Shown here one piece after another: positions 35,734-47,913 of a DNA stretch of 64,000 nucleotides; position 1 is the first letter of the stretch, and the number at the start of each line of letters is the position of its first letter. Source of the DNA: Pectobacterium zantedeschiae (GTDB lineage Bacteria; Pseudomonadota; Gammaproteobacteria; Enterobacterales; Enterobacteriaceae). Both the position numbers and the translations under genes were made by a program. Location: NCBI RefSeq assembly GCF_004137795.1, contig NZ_NWTM01000002.1, positions 124,001-188,000 on the forward strand. Reading direction: 5' to 3'. The notes under the pieces were generated by a model. That model saw only the letters and a list, made by a program, of their open reading frames with translations. It made no database searches and was not told the origin of the DNA.

Positions 35734-37403
35734 TGAGTCGTATGGTTAAGCTGTTCATTGGCGTATGGCTGTTGCTGGCAGGGTCGGCGTGGGCTGCCAA
35801 CCTGTCAGATATTAAGGTAGACAATGCGTCGGGTCAGGCCACGGTGCGCCTGAGCTTTAGCGGTCAGCCTATTTATGCTTTCTTCCCACTCAGTAACCCG
35901 GCCAGAGTGGTCATTGATATTCGTCAGAGTGGCGTCATTCAGGGGGTGCCGTTGGATTTCAGCGGGCAAAATCTGATTAAACGTGTGCGAACCAGCAACG
36001 CGCAGGACGCACAAAGCCTGCGTTTGGTGCTGGATTTGACTCAGGCGGCCAAGACTCGAGCGGTTACGCAAAAAGAGGGGGCTGGATACGTTGTTGTTTT
36101 CACCATCACTGGTGATAAAGCGAAAACGGTGCAAGCCGCTTCCACGGCTCCTGCTGCACGGCAGCAAAATAGTGCGCCAGCAGAACCTGCAAAAAATCCG
36201 TTTACTAACAAACCCACTGTTGTCGTAAACAGCAGTTCGTCATCGACCCGAGTGCCTGCCCGGCAGGGGAATGAACGGGTCGTTGTAGCGATTGATGCCG
36301 GCCACGGGGGACAAGATCCTGGTGCGATTGGCACGAACGGGCTGCGTGAGAAAAATGTCACCATTTCTATCGCTCGTAAGTTACAAACTTTACTGAATAA
36401 CGATCCGGCTTTTAAAGGCGTATTAACGCGCGACGGTGACTACTTTATCTCCGTTATGGGGCGTTCTGATGTGGCACGTAAGCAGGGCGCGAATCTGTTA
36501 GTGTCGATTCACGCGGATGCTGCGCCGAACCGTAATGCCAAAGGCGCGTCTGTGTGGGTGCTGTCCAACCGACGGGCGAACAGTGAAATGGCAAACTGGC
36601 TGGAACAGCACGAGAAACAGTCTGAACTGTTGGGCGGAGCGGGCGATTTGCTGGCGAACAGCAGCGCGGATCCTTACCTCAGCCAGGCGGTGCTAGATCT
36701 GCAATTTGGCCATTCCCAGCGCGTCGGGTATGACGTCGCGACCAAGGTGCTGCGTGAGCTTCAGCGCGTCGGGGGGCTGCATAAACGACGTCCTGAGCAC
36801 GCCAGCCTGGGTGTGTTGCGCTCGCCAGATATCCCTTCTCTGCTGGTGGAAACCGGGTTTATCACCAATGTTTCGGAAGAGCGGCTGTTGGGGAGTAACG
36901 ACTATCAGGAAAAAATCGCCAATGCGATTTATCAAGGGCTGAGGGGGTACTTCCAAACGCACCCGATGCAATCTCTCCCAAAGCAGGAAAGCCGCCCACT
37001 ACAGTCGGCGGCAAATGATACAGCGACATCGGGCAGCAGCGTAACGACGGCGAAAGCGAGTACTGGCAATACGCGTCATACTGTCGCACGTGGCGAAACG
37101 CTTTCCTCCATTGCCCGACGTTATGGTGTCAGTCTCGCGGCTATGCGTGAGGTGAATAAGTTAAATAAAGACATCGTCTGGGTTGGACAGCGTTTGAATA
37201 TTCCTGCAACAGGAACGAAGCAGACGGCATCAACGCCCACGCCCAAAAAGGCAGTACCAGTGAAGCATAAGGTTGTAAAGGGTGATAGCCTGAGTGCGAT
37301 TGCTGCGCGTTACGGTGTCAGTATGAAAGAGATCCAACAGGCGAATAATATGCGCTCTGGTTCGGTACAACTGGGGCAAACGCTAATTATACCGTCCGCC
37401 TGA
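35730..37403 (+). CDS. amiB: N-acetylmuramoyl-L-alanine amidase AmiB with two LysM domains
   Basis: A periplasmic zinc amidase that splits septal peptidoglycan during cell separation, activated by EnvC. Signal peptide [18 protein letters not shown] region; AMIN domain (about 25-125) for septal targeting; linker; Amidase_3 domain (about 185-400) with zinc ligands in [14 protein letters not shown] and SIHADA. At 557 residues it is about 110 longer than E. coli AmiB (445): the extension carries two LysM repeats ([18 protein letters not shown] and [18 protein letters not shown]). The start overlaps tsaE, as in E. coli. A frame extending back to 35574 is a shadow of tsaE. Confidence 0.95.
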   Translation: MMSRMVKLFIGVWLLLAGSAWAANLSDIKVDNASGQATVRLSFSGQPIYAFFPLSNPARVVIDIRQSGVIQGVPLDFSGQNLIKRVRTSNAQDAQSLRLVLDLTQAAKTRAVTQKEGAGYVVVFTITGDKAKTVQAASTAPAARQQNSAPAEPAKNPFTNKPTVVVNSSSSSTRVPARQGNERVVVAIDAGHGGQDPGAIGTNGLREKNVTISIARKLQTLLNNDPAFKGVLTRDGDYFISVMGRSDVARKQGANLLVSIHADAAPNRNAKGASVWVLSNRRANSEMANWLEQHEKQSELLGGAGDLLANSSADPYLSQAVLDLQFGHSQRVGYDVATKVLRELQRVGGLHKRRPEHASLGVLRSPDIPSLLVETGFITNVSEERLLGSNDYQEKIANAIYQGLRGYFQTHPMQSLPKQESRPLQSAANDTATSGSSVTTAKASTGNTRHTVARGETLSSIARRYGVSLAAMREVNKLNKDIVWVGQRLNIPATGTKQTASTPTPKKAVPVKHKVVKGDSLSAIAARYGVSMKEIQQANNMRSGSVQLGQTLIIPSA

Positions 37404-37454
37404 TGCTTCATGCTGGCGATGTCGATAGATTGAGGATAGTAAGAGGGATACGCC

Positions 37455-39464
37455 ATGCCGATTCAGGTGCTGCCACCGCAGTTGGCTAACCAGATTGCCG
37501 CCGGAGAAGTGGTTGAGCGCCCGGCTTCGGTCGTGAAGGAACTGGTGGAAAACAGTCTGGATGCAGGGGCGACCCGAATTGATATCGACATAGAACGCGG
37601 CGGTGCGAAGCTGATCCGCATTCGTGACAATGGCTCGGGCATCGGAAAGGATGAGTTAACGCTGGCGCTGGCGCGTCATGCGACCAGTAAAATAGCTACG
37701 CTCGACGATCTGGAAGCGATTGTTAGCATGGGATTTCGCGGCGAAGCGCTGGCGAGTATCAGCTCTGTCTCCCGTTTAACTCTGACATCACGCACTGCCG
37801 AACAATCCGAGGCCTGGCAGGCCTACGCCGAAGGGCGCGATATGGCGGTGACGGTCAAACCAGCCGCTCATCCTGTGGGCACCACGCTGGAAGTGTTGGA
37901 TCTGTTTTACAACACGCCCGCCCGCCGTAAATTTATGCGCACGGAGAAAACCGAATTCACCCATATTGATGAGGTCGTACGCCGCATTGCACTGGCACGT
38001 TTTGATGTCGCCATCACGCTACATCATAACGGTAAGCTGATACGGCAGTATCGTGCCGCACCAGATAAAAGCCAATATGAACGCCGTTTGGGCAGCATTT
38101 GCGGAGCGACCTTCTTACAGCATGCGCTCGCGGTGTCATGGCAACATGGCGATCTCACCATTCATGGCTGGGTCGCCGATCCGGTCGGTGCAAAACAGCT
38201 GCCTGATATGCAGTATTGCTATGTGAATCAGCGCATGATGCGTGATCGGCTCATTAATCATGCTATCCGACAGGCTTATCAGGATCAGCTTAGCGACGAT
38301 CAGCAGCCCGCTTATGTTTTGTATCTGGAGATCGACCCGCATCAGGTTGATGTGAATGTGCATCCCGCCAAGCATGAGGTGCGGTTCCATCAGGCGCGGT
38401 TGGTGCATGACTTTATCTATCAGGCTGTGATGTCCGTTCTACAGCAGGCTTCTGCACCGGGGCTTGGTATGACAGAGCCGGAGACAGGCAAGCCCGTGCA
38501 ATGGCAGCAGGAAAATCGTCCTGCCGCAGGTGAAAACCATTTTGCTCAGCCGTCGCGTACCGATAATTCGCCGTCGTATGGCGGGAAAGCTCCACGCACA
38601 GGTCATTCCGGTCAGGCGCGAGAATCTGCCTATTCTGGCTACCAGCCGGAGAATCCGTATCAGAAAAAGCAGGGCGATCTGTATAAGGCGCTGCTGCAAC
38701 CGACGGATAACGGAACAAATACACCACCGCCGTCTGGCGAGCAGGTTTCCGTACCGTCGAATAGCGTGATGTCATCGGACGTAGTGGTACCCTCCACGGT
38801 AGTGCATGACGCGTCCTCGAATCGCACCGCACCGGACACCGCAGCCAACAATAATAAGCAACGCGCGCCAGCTGAGTCACCGCTGGAAAGCCAATCAAAT
38901 GGTTTTGGACGAATACTGACGGTTTATCCACCGTGCTACGCGCTGTTGGAGTACCATAAGGGGCTGGCGATGCTGTCGCTTCCTGTTGCCGAGCGCTATC
39001 TGAAAGTCGTGCAGTTGACACCCTCCGATGAGGGGCTGCGAGCGCAGCCGTTACTGATCCCTCAGCGCCTGACGTTGAGTAAATCCGAATTGAACGTCTT
39101 GTCTGCCCACCATGATTTGCTGACGCGTTTTGGTATTGATGTATTGGTTGAGTCACAACGTGCCACATTGCGTGCCGTACCTTTACCATTGCGCCAACAA
39201 AATTTACAAAACTTGATCTCCGAACTGATAGGCTATCTGGCTAACTATCAGACGGTTAAGACACAGCAGGTGGAGCCTAGCGCATTGGCATCGTGGATGG
39301 CAATGCGATTGCAGAGCGAACAGGAAAACTGGAGCCATTCTCAGGCCATACAATTACTGGCGGATGTCGAGCGGCTTTGTCCGCAACTGGCGAAAACGCC
39401 GCCGTCTGAACTTTTATATATGATGGACATCCATGATGCCATCCAGGCTTTAAAGCATGAGTGA
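37455..39464 (+). CDS. mutL: DNA mismatch repair protein MutL
   Basis: A 669-residue GHKL ATPase linking MutS mismatch recognition to MutH and UvrD. N-terminal motifs: [31 protein letters not shown] long Gln/Pro/Ser-rich linker (about 340-480) joins the C-terminal dimerisation domain, which lacks the DQHAxHE endonuclease motif, as expected where MutH supplies nicking. The linker is the least conserved part. It overlaps miaA by 8 nt. Confidence 0.97.
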   Translation: MPIQVLPPQLANQIAAGEVVERPASVVKELVENSLDAGATRIDIDIERGGAKLIRIRDNGSGIGKDELTLALARHATSKIATLDDLEAIVSMGFRGEALASISSVSRLTLTSRTAEQSEAWQAYAEGRDMAVTVKPAAHPVGTTLEVLDLFYNTPARRKFMRTEKTEFTHIDEVVRRIALARFDVAITLHHNGKLIRQYRAAPDKSQYERRLGSICGATFLQHALAVSWQHGDLTIHGWVADPVGAKQLPDMQYCYVNQRMMRDRLINHAIRQAYQDQLSDDQQPAYVLYLEIDPHQVDVNVHPAKHEVRFHQARLVHDFIYQAVMSVLQQASAPGLGMTEPETGKPVQWQQENRPAAGENHFAQPSRTDNSPSYGGKAPRTGHSGQARESAYSGYQPENPYQKKQGDLYKALLQPTDNGTNTPPPSGEQVSVPSNSVMSSDVVVPSTVVHDASSNRTAPDTAANNNKQRAPAESPLESQSNGFGRILTVYPPCYALLEYHKGLAMLSLPVAERYLKVVQLTPSDEGLRAQPLLIPQRLTLSKSELNVLSAHHDLLTRFGIDVLVESQRATLRAVPLPLRQQNLQNLISELIGYLANYQTVKTQQVEPSALASWMAMRLQSEQENWSHSQAIQLLADVERLCPQLAKTPPSELLYMMDIHDAIQALKHE

Positions 39465-40398
39465 TGTAGAAAACGCGCCGTTGCCACCTGCCATTTTTAT
39501 CATGGGGCCAACGGCGTCAGGAAAAACGGCATTGGCGATGTCGCTACGAGAATATTTGCCAGTAGAGTTGATTAGCGTAGATTCCGCCCTCATCTATAAA
39601 AATATGGATATTGGGACGGCGAAACCGAGTGCGGAAGAGCTGGCACAGGCACCGCATCGGTTAATCGACATTCTCGATCCGACAGAGTCCTATTCTGCGG
39701 CTGATTTTCGCCGTGATGCACTACGCGAAATGGCGGATATTACCGCTGCCGGGCGCATTCCTCTGCTGGTAGGGGGAACGATGCTGTATTTCAAGGCGCT
39801 GCTTGAGGGGCTTTCTCCTCTGCCATCAGCCGATGCCGCAGTGCGACAACGCATTGAAGAACAGGCAAAAGAAATCGGCTGGGAAGCGATGCATCGGCAG
39901 CTTAGTGAGATCGATCCGGTAGCAGCAATTCGGATTCATCCAAATGATCCGCAGAGACTCTCGCGAGCACTGGAAGTTTTTTTCGTTTCAGGTAACACTT
40001 TAACTGAACTGACAAAAACGTCTGGCGACGCGCTGCCCTATCAGGTTCATCAGTTTGCTATCGCCCCGGCGACACGTGAATTGTTGCATCAGCGAATTGA
40101 ACAGCGTTTTCACCAGATGTTGGCGGCGGGTTTTGAGACGGAAGCCCGGACATTGTTTGACCGGCACGACCTTCATACGGATATGCCCTCTATTCGCTGC
40201 GTTGGTTATCGCCAGATGTGGTCATATTTATCCGGTGAAATTGATTACGATGAAATGGTTTATCGGGGAATTTGTGCGACGCGTCAGCTAGCGAAGCGGC
40301 AAATGACCTGGCTACGCGGTTGGGATGATGTGTGCTGGCTGGATAGCGAAAAACCGACTGAAGCACTGGACAAGGTAATCGAGGTTGTTAGTGCATAG
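39457..40398 (+). CDS. miaA: tRNA dimethylallyltransferase MiaA
   Basis: A 313-residue enzyme adding an isopentenyl group to A37 of tRNAs reading U-starting codons. P-loop [11 protein letters not shown] (about 17-27), [18 protein letters not shown], and the C-terminal RCVGYRQMW. It overlaps mutL by 8 nt, so the two are translationally coupled. hfq follows with its own leader. Confidence 0.97.
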   Translation: MSDVENAPLPPAIFIMGPTASGKTALAMSLREYLPVELISVDSALIYKNMDIGTAKPSAEELAQAPHRLIDILDPTESYSAADFRRDALREMADITAAGRIPLLVGGTMLYFKALLEGLSPLPSADAAVRQRIEEQAKEIGWEAMHRQLSEIDPVAAIRIHPNDPQRLSRALEVFFVSGNTLTELTKTSGDALPYQVHQFAIAPATRELLHQRIEQRFHQMLAAGFETEARTLFDRHDLHTDMPSIRCVGYRQMWSYLSGEIDYDEMVYRGICATRQLAKRQMTWLRGWDDVCWLDSEKPTEALDKVIEVVSA

Positions 40399-40510
40399 GT
40401 TGGGTGATTGTGTACAATCGGTGAGTCTCAGCGTGCAAGTTTTTTACACCGTTATTTTAGAGCCATAGGGTTCTTTGTTACAAACAACATACAAATAAGG
40501 AAAATATAGA

Positions 40511-40810
40511 ATGGCTAAGGGGCAATCTTTGCAAGATCCGTTCTTGAACGCTTTGCGTCGTGAACGTGTTCCGGTTTCGATTTATTTGGTGAACGGTATT
40601 AAGCTGCAAGGTCAGATCGAATCTTTCGATCAGTTCGTGATTTTGTTGAAAAACACGGTAAGTCAGATGGTTTATAAGCATGCCATCTCTACAGTTGTTC
40701 CTTCTCGCCCAGTCTCTCACCATAGCAACAATCCTGGCGGCAGCAACAACTATCACGGTAGTAACACGACTGCTCAGCAGCAGTCGCAGGATGCTGATGA
40801 CGCCGAATAA
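40511..40810 (+). CDS. hfq: RNA chaperone Hfq
   Basis: A 99-residue Sm-like hexameric protein that helps small RNAs pair with mRNAs. Sm1 (Q8, D9, [19 protein letters not shown]) and Sm2 (YKHAIS) motifs are intact; the C-terminal tail is Asn/Ser/His-rich and disordered. AAGGAAAATATAG precedes the start. The 110-bp gap after miaA should hold an hfq promoter. Confidence 0.98.
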   Translation: MAKGQSLQDPFLNALRRERVPVSIYLVNGIKLQGQIESFDQFVILLKNTVSQMVYKHAISTVVPSRPVSHHSNNPGGSNNYHGSNTTAQQQSQDADDAE

Positions 40811-40825
40811 GGCGTATTGTCAATT

Positions 40826-40882
40826 CACCACGGCGTGGGAGAGCTGGACGCATCGCTCGGCTCCTTCGCTGTGGTGTTTTTT
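40826..40882 (+). terminator. Intrinsic terminator between hfq and hflX
   Basis: CACCACGGCG pairs with CGCTGTGGTG (one G-T wobble), with an inner GAGC/GCTC stem, followed by six T. It probably lets only part of the transcripts continue into hflX-hflK-hflC. Confidence 0.8.
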
Positions 40883-40904
40883 GCTCGTTTAAGAGGTTAC
40901 TCGC

Positions 40905-42185
40905 TTGTTTGACCGTTATGAATCAGGTGAACGGGCCATATTAGTTCATATTTTTTTCTCGCAAGATAGAGATACTGACGATCTGCTGGAGTTTGAATCT
41001 CTGGTTTCTTCTGCCGGTATTGAATCTTTGCAGGTTGTTACTGGTAGCCGTAAGGCTCCTCACCCCAAGTATTTTGTCGGGGAAGGTAAAGCCGAAGAAA
41101 TTGCTCAGGTAGTAAAAGAAACCGGCGCGTTTGTCGTGCTGTTTGATCATGCCCTGACGCCAGCTCAAGAACGTAATCTAGAGCGTTTGTGCGAGTGCCG
41201 TGTGATCGATCGTACCGGATTGATTTTAGATATTTTTGCCCAGCGTGCGCGTACTCACGAGGGGAAATTACAGGTAGAACTGGCACAGCTGCGCCACCTT
41301 GCGACCCGACTGGTTCGCGGTTGGACGCACCTTGAACGCCAGAAAGGCGGTATCGGTTTACGGGGCCCGGGTGAAACCCAGCTTGAAACTGACCGTCGTT
41401 TATTGCGTAACCGTATCAGTCAGATACTGTCGCGTCTTGAGCGGGTAGAAAAACAGCGTGAACAGGGGCGCCGGTCACGGGTTCGCGCCGATGTTCCCAC
41501 CGTTTCGCTGGTGGGCTATACCAACGCGGGTAAATCCACGCTGTTTAATAAGATTACATCGGCGGGCGTCTATGCTGCCGATCAGTTATTTGCCACACTG
41601 GATCCAACATTGCGCCGCATTGAGGTGGATGATGTCGGTGATACAGTGCTGGCGGATACCGTAGGTTTTATCCGGCAGTTACCCCACGATTTGGTGGCTG
41701 CGTTTAAAGCTACATTACAGGAAACACGTCAGGCCTCACTGCTGTTGCACGTTGTTGATGCCGCCGACCCTCGTCTTGACGAGAATATTGAAGCGGTTAA
41801 TGACGTACTGGCGGAAATCGAGGCGGATGAAATACCTGCGCTGTTGGTAATGAACAAGATTGATATGCTGGATGATTTTGTTCCGCGTATCGATCGCAAC
41901 GAAGAGAATCTACCGGTACGGGTCTGGCTTTCAGCACAGACTGGTGACGGTATTGCGTTGCTATTTCAGGCATTGACTGAGCGGCTTTCCGGGGAAATCG
42001 CACAATATACCTTGCACCTTCCCCCGCAGGCAGGACGCTTGCGTAGTCGTTTTTACCAGCTTCAGGCAATAGAAAAAGAATGGATTGAAGAGGATGGGCA
42101 AATTGGTCTGGTTATTCGTATGCCGATTGCTGACTGGCGCCGCCTCTGCAAAAAAGAGCAGGAACTGATGGACTATATTGCCTGA
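40905..42185 (+). CDS. hflX: Ribosome-splitting GTPase HflX (TTG start)
   Basis: A 426-residue GTPase that dissociates stalled or heat-damaged ribosomes. N-terminal HflX domain ([20 protein letters not shown]), then the G domain: G1 [10 protein letters not shown]3 DTVGF, G4 NKID. It begins with TTG (40905), giving MFDRYESGE, the same N-terminus as E. coli HflX; AAGAGG lies 8 nt upstream. The TTG start and preceding terminator should keep expression low. Confidence 0.96.
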   Translation: MFDRYESGERAILVHIFFSQDRDTDDLLEFESLVSSAGIESLQVVTGSRKAPHPKYFVGEGKAEEIAQVVKETGAFVVLFDHALTPAQERNLERLCECRVIDRTGLILDIFAQRARTHEGKLQVELAQLRHLATRLVRGWTHLERQKGGIGLRGPGETQLETDRRLLRNRISQILSRLERVEKQREQGRRSRVRADVPTVSLVGYTNAGKSTLFNKITSAGVYAADQLFATLDPTLRRIEVDDVGDTVLADTVGFIRQLPHDLVAAFKATLQETRQASLLLHVVDAADPRLDENIEAVNDVLAEIEADEIPALLVMNKIDMLDDFVPRIDRNEENLPVRVWLSAQTGDGIALLFQALTERLSGEIAQYTLHLPPQAGRLRSRFYQLQAIEKEWIEEDGQIGLVIRMPIADWRRLCKKEQELMDYIA

Positions 42186-42276
42186 CTGGCAAAAACAGTC
42201 TGAACGGCGAAATAGTCTGACGGACTCTGGGATATTGAACCTGAAGAACACCTATCATAAAGAATGGAGCTAAAAC

Positions 42277-43536
42277 ATGGCGTGGAATCAGCCCGGTAAT
42301 AACGGACAAGACCGCGACCCGTGGGGGAGCAGCAGCAATAATGGCGGCAACTCTGGCGGAAATAATAATAAAGGTGGCCGAGATCAGGGGCCGCCGGATC
42401 TGGACGACATCTTCCGTAAACTGAGCAAAAAGCTCAGCGATCTGGGTGGCGGAAAAGATTCTGGCTCAAGCAACAGCGGAAATTCTGGCGGCCCAGCATT
42501 GGGTGGCCGGATCGTCGGTATCGCTGCCGTCGCCGCGGTTGTCATCTGGGCTGCTACTGGTTTCTATACCATTAAAGAAGCGGAACGCGGTGTCGTAACG
42601 CGCTTTGGTAAGTTCAGCCATTTGGTTGGGCCAGGTCTTAACTGGAAACCGACCTTTATCGATTCTGTTCGCGCGGTGAACGTTGAATCGGTACGCGAAC
42701 TGGCGACATCGGGTGTGATGTTGACATCGGATGAAAACGTCGTGCGCGTTGAAATGAACGTGCAGTATCGTGTCACACAGCCTGAGCAATATCTGTTCAG
42801 CGTAACCAATGCTGATGACAGCCTGCGTCAGGCAACTGACAGTGCGCTGCGTGGCGTTATTGGTAAGTACACGATGGACAAAATTTTGACGGAAGGCCGT
42901 ACCATTGTGCGTACGGATACCCAGAGAGTACTGGAAGAAACCGTTCGTCCGTACAACATGGGGATCACGCTGCTGGACGTCAACTTCCAGACCGCGCGTC
43001 CACCGGAAGAAGTTAAGGCCGCGTTTGATGATGCGATTGCCGCACGTGAAAACGAACAGCAATATATTCGTGAAGCAGAAGCGTACGCGAACGAAGTGCA
43101 GCCGCGTGCCAACGGTCAGGCGCAACGTATTCTGGAAGAATCTCGCGCTTATAAAACCCGTACTGTTCTGGAAGCTCAGGGTGAAGTTGCCCGTTTTGCC
43201 AGAGTATTACCGGAATACAAAGCTGCACCGGAAATTACCCGCGAGCGTTTGTATATTGAAACGATGGAGCGCGTGCTGAGCCATACCCGTAAAGTGCTGG
43301 TCAACGACAAGGGGAGTAACCTGATGGTACTGCCGTTGGATCAGATGCTGCGTGGACAAGGCAGTGAAAATACGCAAAGTAATAATAGCAGCAGCGCAAC
43401 CCCACTGCGTTTGCCTGGCAACAGCAGCGGTGCGGCAAATAGCAACCAAACGCGCAGCAGTAACAATGGAAATATCATGGATCAGCGCAGAGCAAATGCG
43501 CAGCGTGATGACTTCACTCGAGTAGGGAGAGAATAA
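42277..43536 (+). CDS. hflK: HflK, FtsH-modulating membrane protein
   Basis: A 419-residue SPFH/band-7 protein that with HflC forms the periplasmic cage around FtsH protease. The N-terminus is cytoplasmic and Gly/Asn-rich (about 1-75), followed by one membrane segment (about 78-97), the SPFH domain and a coiled region. The C-terminal tail is Ser/Asn-rich. It is 3 bp from hflC. Confidence 0.96.
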   Translation: MAWNQPGNNGQDRDPWGSSSNNGGNSGGNNNKGGRDQGPPDLDDIFRKLSKKLSDLGGGKDSGSSNSGNSGGPALGGRIVGIAAVAAVVIWAATGFYTIKEAERGVVTRFGKFSHLVGPGLNWKPTFIDSVRAVNVESVRELATSGVMLTSDENVVRVEMNVQYRVTQPEQYLFSVTNADDSLRQATDSALRGVIGKYTMDKILTEGRTIVRTDTQRVLEETVRPYNMGITLLDVNFQTARPPEEVKAAFDDAIAARENEQQYIREAEAYANEVQPRANGQAQRILEESRAYKTRTVLEAQGEVARFARVLPEYKAAPEITRERLYIETMERVLSHTRKVLVNDKGSNLMVLPLDQMLRGQGSENTQSNNSSSATPLRLPGNSSGAANSNQTRSSNNGNIMDQRRANAQRDDFTRVGRE

Positions 43537-43539
43537 TCG

Positions 43540-44535
43540 ATGCGTAAGCCCTTACTATTTATCCTGATCCTGGTACTGATGGTGGTCTATGCGTCACTGT
43601 TTGTGGTGCAGGAAGGTCAGCGCGGCATTGTGATGCGTTTTGGCAAAGTATTGCGTGATGACGAAAACAAGCCGCTGATTTATGCACCGGGATTGCAGTT
43701 CAAGATTCCGTTTATCGACTCAGTGAAAATGCTGGATGCACGTATCCAGACCATGGAAAACCAGGCTGACCGCTTTATCACTAAAGAGCAGAAAGACCTG
43801 ATTGTCGATTCTTACCTCAAATGGCGTATCAGCGATTTCAGCCGTTACTATCTGGCAACGGGCGGTGGTGACATCTCTCAAGCTGAAGTACTGTTGAAAC
43901 GTAAGTTCAGTGACCGTCTGCGTTCTGAGATTGGTCGTCTGGATGTAAAAGGCATTGTTACCGACTCACGTGGTCAACTGATGTCTGACGTGCGTGAAGC
44001 GCTGAATACCGGTACGGGTGAAACGACCGAAGCCGATAACGCGATTGCTTCTGCTGCTGCGCGTGTTGAGAAAGAGACAACAAGCAACGAACCTCACATC
44101 AACCCTAACAGCATGGCTGCATTGGGTATTGAGGTTATCGATGTGCGGATTAAGCAAATCAACCTGCCAACAGAAGTGTCTGACGCGATTTATCAACGTA
44201 TGCGTGCAGAACGTGAAGCAGTAGCACGTCGCCACCGTTCACAAGGTCAGGAAGAGGCTGAAAAGCTGAAAGCAACGGCAGACTATGAAGTGACCCGTAC
44301 TCTGGCTGAGGCCGAGCGCCAAGGGCGTATCACTCGTGGTGAAGGGGATGCCGAAGCGGCGAAACTGTTTGCGAATGCATTCAGTGAAGATCCTGACTTC
44401 TACTCATTCGTTCGTAGCCTGCGTGCGTATGAAAGTAGCTTCAGTAATAATCAGGACGTGATGGTTCTCAGCCCGGATAGCGACTTCTTCCGCTACATGA
44501 AGTCACCGGATAGCAGCATGGCACCTCGCCGCTGA
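43540..44535 (+). CDS. hflC: HflC, FtsH-modulating membrane protein
   Basis: A 331-residue SPFH-family partner of HflK with one N-terminal membrane segment (about 4-22) and a large periplasmic part. VVQEGQRGIVMRFGKVL is the family's first strand region. An intrinsic terminator follows at 44561, ending the hfl operon. Confidence 0.96.
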   Translation: MRKPLLFILILVLMVVYASLFVVQEGQRGIVMRFGKVLRDDENKPLIYAPGLQFKIPFIDSVKMLDARIQTMENQADRFITKEQKDLIVDSYLKWRISDFSRYYLATGGGDISQAEVLLKRKFSDRLRSEIGRLDVKGIVTDSRGQLMSDVREALNTGTGETTEADNAIASAAARVEKETTSNEPHINPNSMAALGIEVIDVRIKQINLPTEVSDAIYQRMRAEREAVARRHRSQGQEEAEKLKATADYEVTRTLAEAERQGRITRGEGDAEAAKLFANAFSEDPDFYSFVRSLRAYESSFSNNQDVMVLSPDSDFFRYMKSPDSSMAPRR

Positions 44536-44560
44536 TAGCTATTAACTGACGTCTTTCATC

Positions 44561-44592
44561 AAGCCCGGGTTTATTGCACCGGGCTTTTTTTT
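44561..44592 (+). terminator. Intrinsic terminator after hflC
   Basis: AAGCCCGG pairs with CCGGGCTT across a 10-nt loop, followed by a T-run (eight T at 44585-44592). Confidence 0.9.
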
Positions 44593-44662
44593 GCCGTTTT
44601 CTGGCAGAGATACATCAAAGGGTTTGGTCCTGTTCGTTCTCGGGGCGGGAAAAGGGGTTGTT

Positions 44663-44863
44663 ATGAATTCAACGATTTGGCTGGCGCTCGGGCTGGTTTT
44701 GGTGCTCGAAGGATTGGGTCCGCTGCTATTTCCCCGCCTCTGGCGGCGGATGATTTTGGGTATCGCGCAGTTGCCGGATAATATTTTGCGCCGTTTTGGC
44801 GGCGGAATAGTCGTTGCGGGCTGCGTGATCTACTACATGTTGCGTAGCCGGATGGGTGGCTAA
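44663..44863 (+). CDS. yjeT: YjeT-like small membrane protein (DUF2065)
   Basis: A 66-residue inner-membrane protein with two hydrophobic segments (about 4-22 and 43-60), between hflC and purA as in E. coli. Function unknown. The start ATG 44663 (MNSTIWLALGLVLVLEGLGP in part) matches the family; the longer frame from 44591 runs back into the hflC terminator. Confidence 0.9.
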   Translation: MNSTIWLALGLVLVLEGLGPLLFPRLWRRMILGIAQLPDNILRRFGGGIVVAGCVIYYMLRSRMGG

Positions 44864-44929
44864 AATTAAGCGGAAAAATGTGCGCAACCGTGTGCTAAAA
44901 GTACTGAAAGCATCCAAATGAGATGTTAG

Positions 44930-46261
<1,332 letters not shown>

Positions 46262-46293
46262 TTAAGCCACTCTTAACGAGTGATGCGAATATG

Positions 46294-46320
46294 AAAAAGG
46301 ACGGGATTCCCGTCCTTTTT
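46294..46320. terminator. Bidirectional terminator between purA and mpl
   Basis: AAAAAGGACGGG and CCCGTCCTTTTT form a perfect 12-bp stem with the 3-nt loop ATT. A/T-runs at both ends make it functional on both strands for the two convergent genes. Confidence 0.92.
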
Positions 46321-46349
46321 GCTATCTAACGCTTAGCCGTCGCAGCACC

Positions 46350-47744
46350 TTACGCGTTATTCTCTTGGGCATCTTTCGCCTTCTGCGCTTTTTTCTTCAG
46401 ACCATCCAGTAGTTTATTGTGGATGTTACTGAAGCCGCCATTGCTCATTACCAGAATATGGTCGCCCGGCTGTGCGGTCTTGACGATGTTTTCTACCAGC
46501 GTGTCGATATCCGCACTCCAATGTGCAGGCTGTACACAGGCTTCCGCAACTTCTACGACCTGCCACGGAATATGGGCTGGCTGGAAGAGGAAAACTTCAT
46601 CGGCTCGGCCTAATGACGGGGCCAACTCGTTTTTGCACATCCCCAATTTCATGGTGTTTGAGCGGGGTTCCAGTACGGCCAAAATACGGGCTGTCCCCCC
46701 CACCTTGCTGCGCAGTGCCGATAGTGTCGCAAGGATTGCGGTAGGGTGATGTGCAAAATCGTCATAAACCGCGACGCCATGCTCGGTACCGCGTAACTCA
46801 AGGCGACGACGCGCGTTGATAAATCCGCCCAGCGCACGGCAGGCATCCGCGGGCAGCACACCGACATGGTGAGCGGCAGCAATCGCCATCAGCCCGTTAT
46901 GCATGTTGTGTTCACCCACCAGCTTCCAATGGACTTCACCGACGAGTTCATTATTCAGATAAACCTGATATTGGCTGGCATCGATTGCCACTTTTTGCGC
47001 ACGCCATGTGCCTTCTTCGCCGACCAGTTCCTGTTCACTCCAGCATCCCATTCCCATTACCTGCTTGAGATTAAGGTCGTTGGTGGGCAGGATGATCTTC
47101 CCGCTGCCTGGCACCAGTCGCACAAGATGGTGGAACTGTTTCTGAATGGCTTTAAGATCGTCAAAGATGTCCGCATGGTCGAACTCAAGGTTGTTGAGTA
47201 CCAGCGTTCTTGGGCAGTAATGTACAAATTTGGAGCGTTTGTCGAAGAATGCGCAGTCGTATTCATCGGCTTCAAGCACCATGAACGGACTGTCACCCAA
47301 CCGTGCTGAAACGGTAAAGTTGCCGGGAACACCACCGATCACAAAGCCAGGCTGATAGCCACAATCCTCCAGAATCCAGGTGACCATCCCCGCGGTGGTT
47401 GTTTTGCCATGCGTTCCCGCAACGGCGATTACCCAGCGATCGCGGAGCACATAATCATGCAACCACTGTGGGCCAGAAACATAAGGCAGTCCCTGTTCCA
47501 ATACGGCCTCAACGCACGGGTTTCCACGCGTCATCGCATTACCGATGATGACCAAATCAGGTGCGGGGCTGAGCTGTGCTGGATCGTATCCCTGAATCAG
47601 CGTGATTCCCTGCTCTTCAAGTAAGGTACTCATGGGGGGATAAACATTCGCATCTGAGCCTGTGACGTCATGCCCCAGTGAACGGGCAAGCAGGGCAAGG
47701 CCACCCATAAAGGTGCCGCAGATACCTAAAATATGAATACGCAT
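46350..47744 (-). CDS. mpl: Mpl, murein tripeptide ligase
   Basis: A 464-residue Mur-ligase-family enzyme that attaches the recycled tripeptide L-Ala-gamma-D-Glu-meso-DAP to UDP-MurNAc. Motifs: GICGTFMGG (UDP binding), GTHGKTTTAG (ATP P-loop), D-D-F-A-H-H-P. The C-terminal tail is Lys/Ala-rich and slightly longer than in E. coli. ATG 47744 is chosen over the upstream frame because it gives the family start MRIHILGICG. It is divergent from fbp. Confidence 0.96.
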   Translation of the reverse strand: MRIHILGICGTFMGGLALLARSLGHDVTGSDANVYPPMSTLLEEQGITLIQGYDPAQLSPAPDLVIIGNAMTRGNPCVEAVLEQGLPYVSGPQWLHDYVLRDRWVIAVAGTHGKTTTAGMVTWILEDCGYQPGFVIGGVPGNFTVSARLGDSPFMVLEADEYDCAFFDKRSKFVHYCPRTLVLNNLEFDHADIFDDLKAIQKQFHHLVRLVPGSGKIILPTNDLNLKQVMGMGCWSEQELVGEEGTWRAQKVAIDASQYQVYLNNELVGEVHWKLVGEHNMHNGLMAIAAAHHVGVLPADACRALGGFINARRRLELRGTEHGVAVYDDFAHHPTAILATLSALRSKVGGTARILAVLEPRSNTMKLGMCKNELAPSLGRADEVFLFQPAHIPWQVVEVAEACVQPAHWSADIDTLVENIVKTAQPGDHILVMSNGGFSNIHNKLLDGLKKKAQKAKDAQENNA

Positions 47745-47913
47745 ACATTTTCCATCTTCACAGTGAGTCTGCGTCACATTCTAACGCTATGAATCCGGCA
47801 TAAGAAATGGATTTGACTAGGTACTCACTTTCTCTTTGGGCTACACTGCATGCGCAAACGTTGGCGGTGCAGAAATGAAACCGCTTTTCATCCGTAGATT
47901 CTGGAATAGTGTT

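Noticed and set aside
38413-39189. 258-codon frame opposite mutL
   Set aside because: Shadow of the MutL linker region; composition is implausible for a protein.
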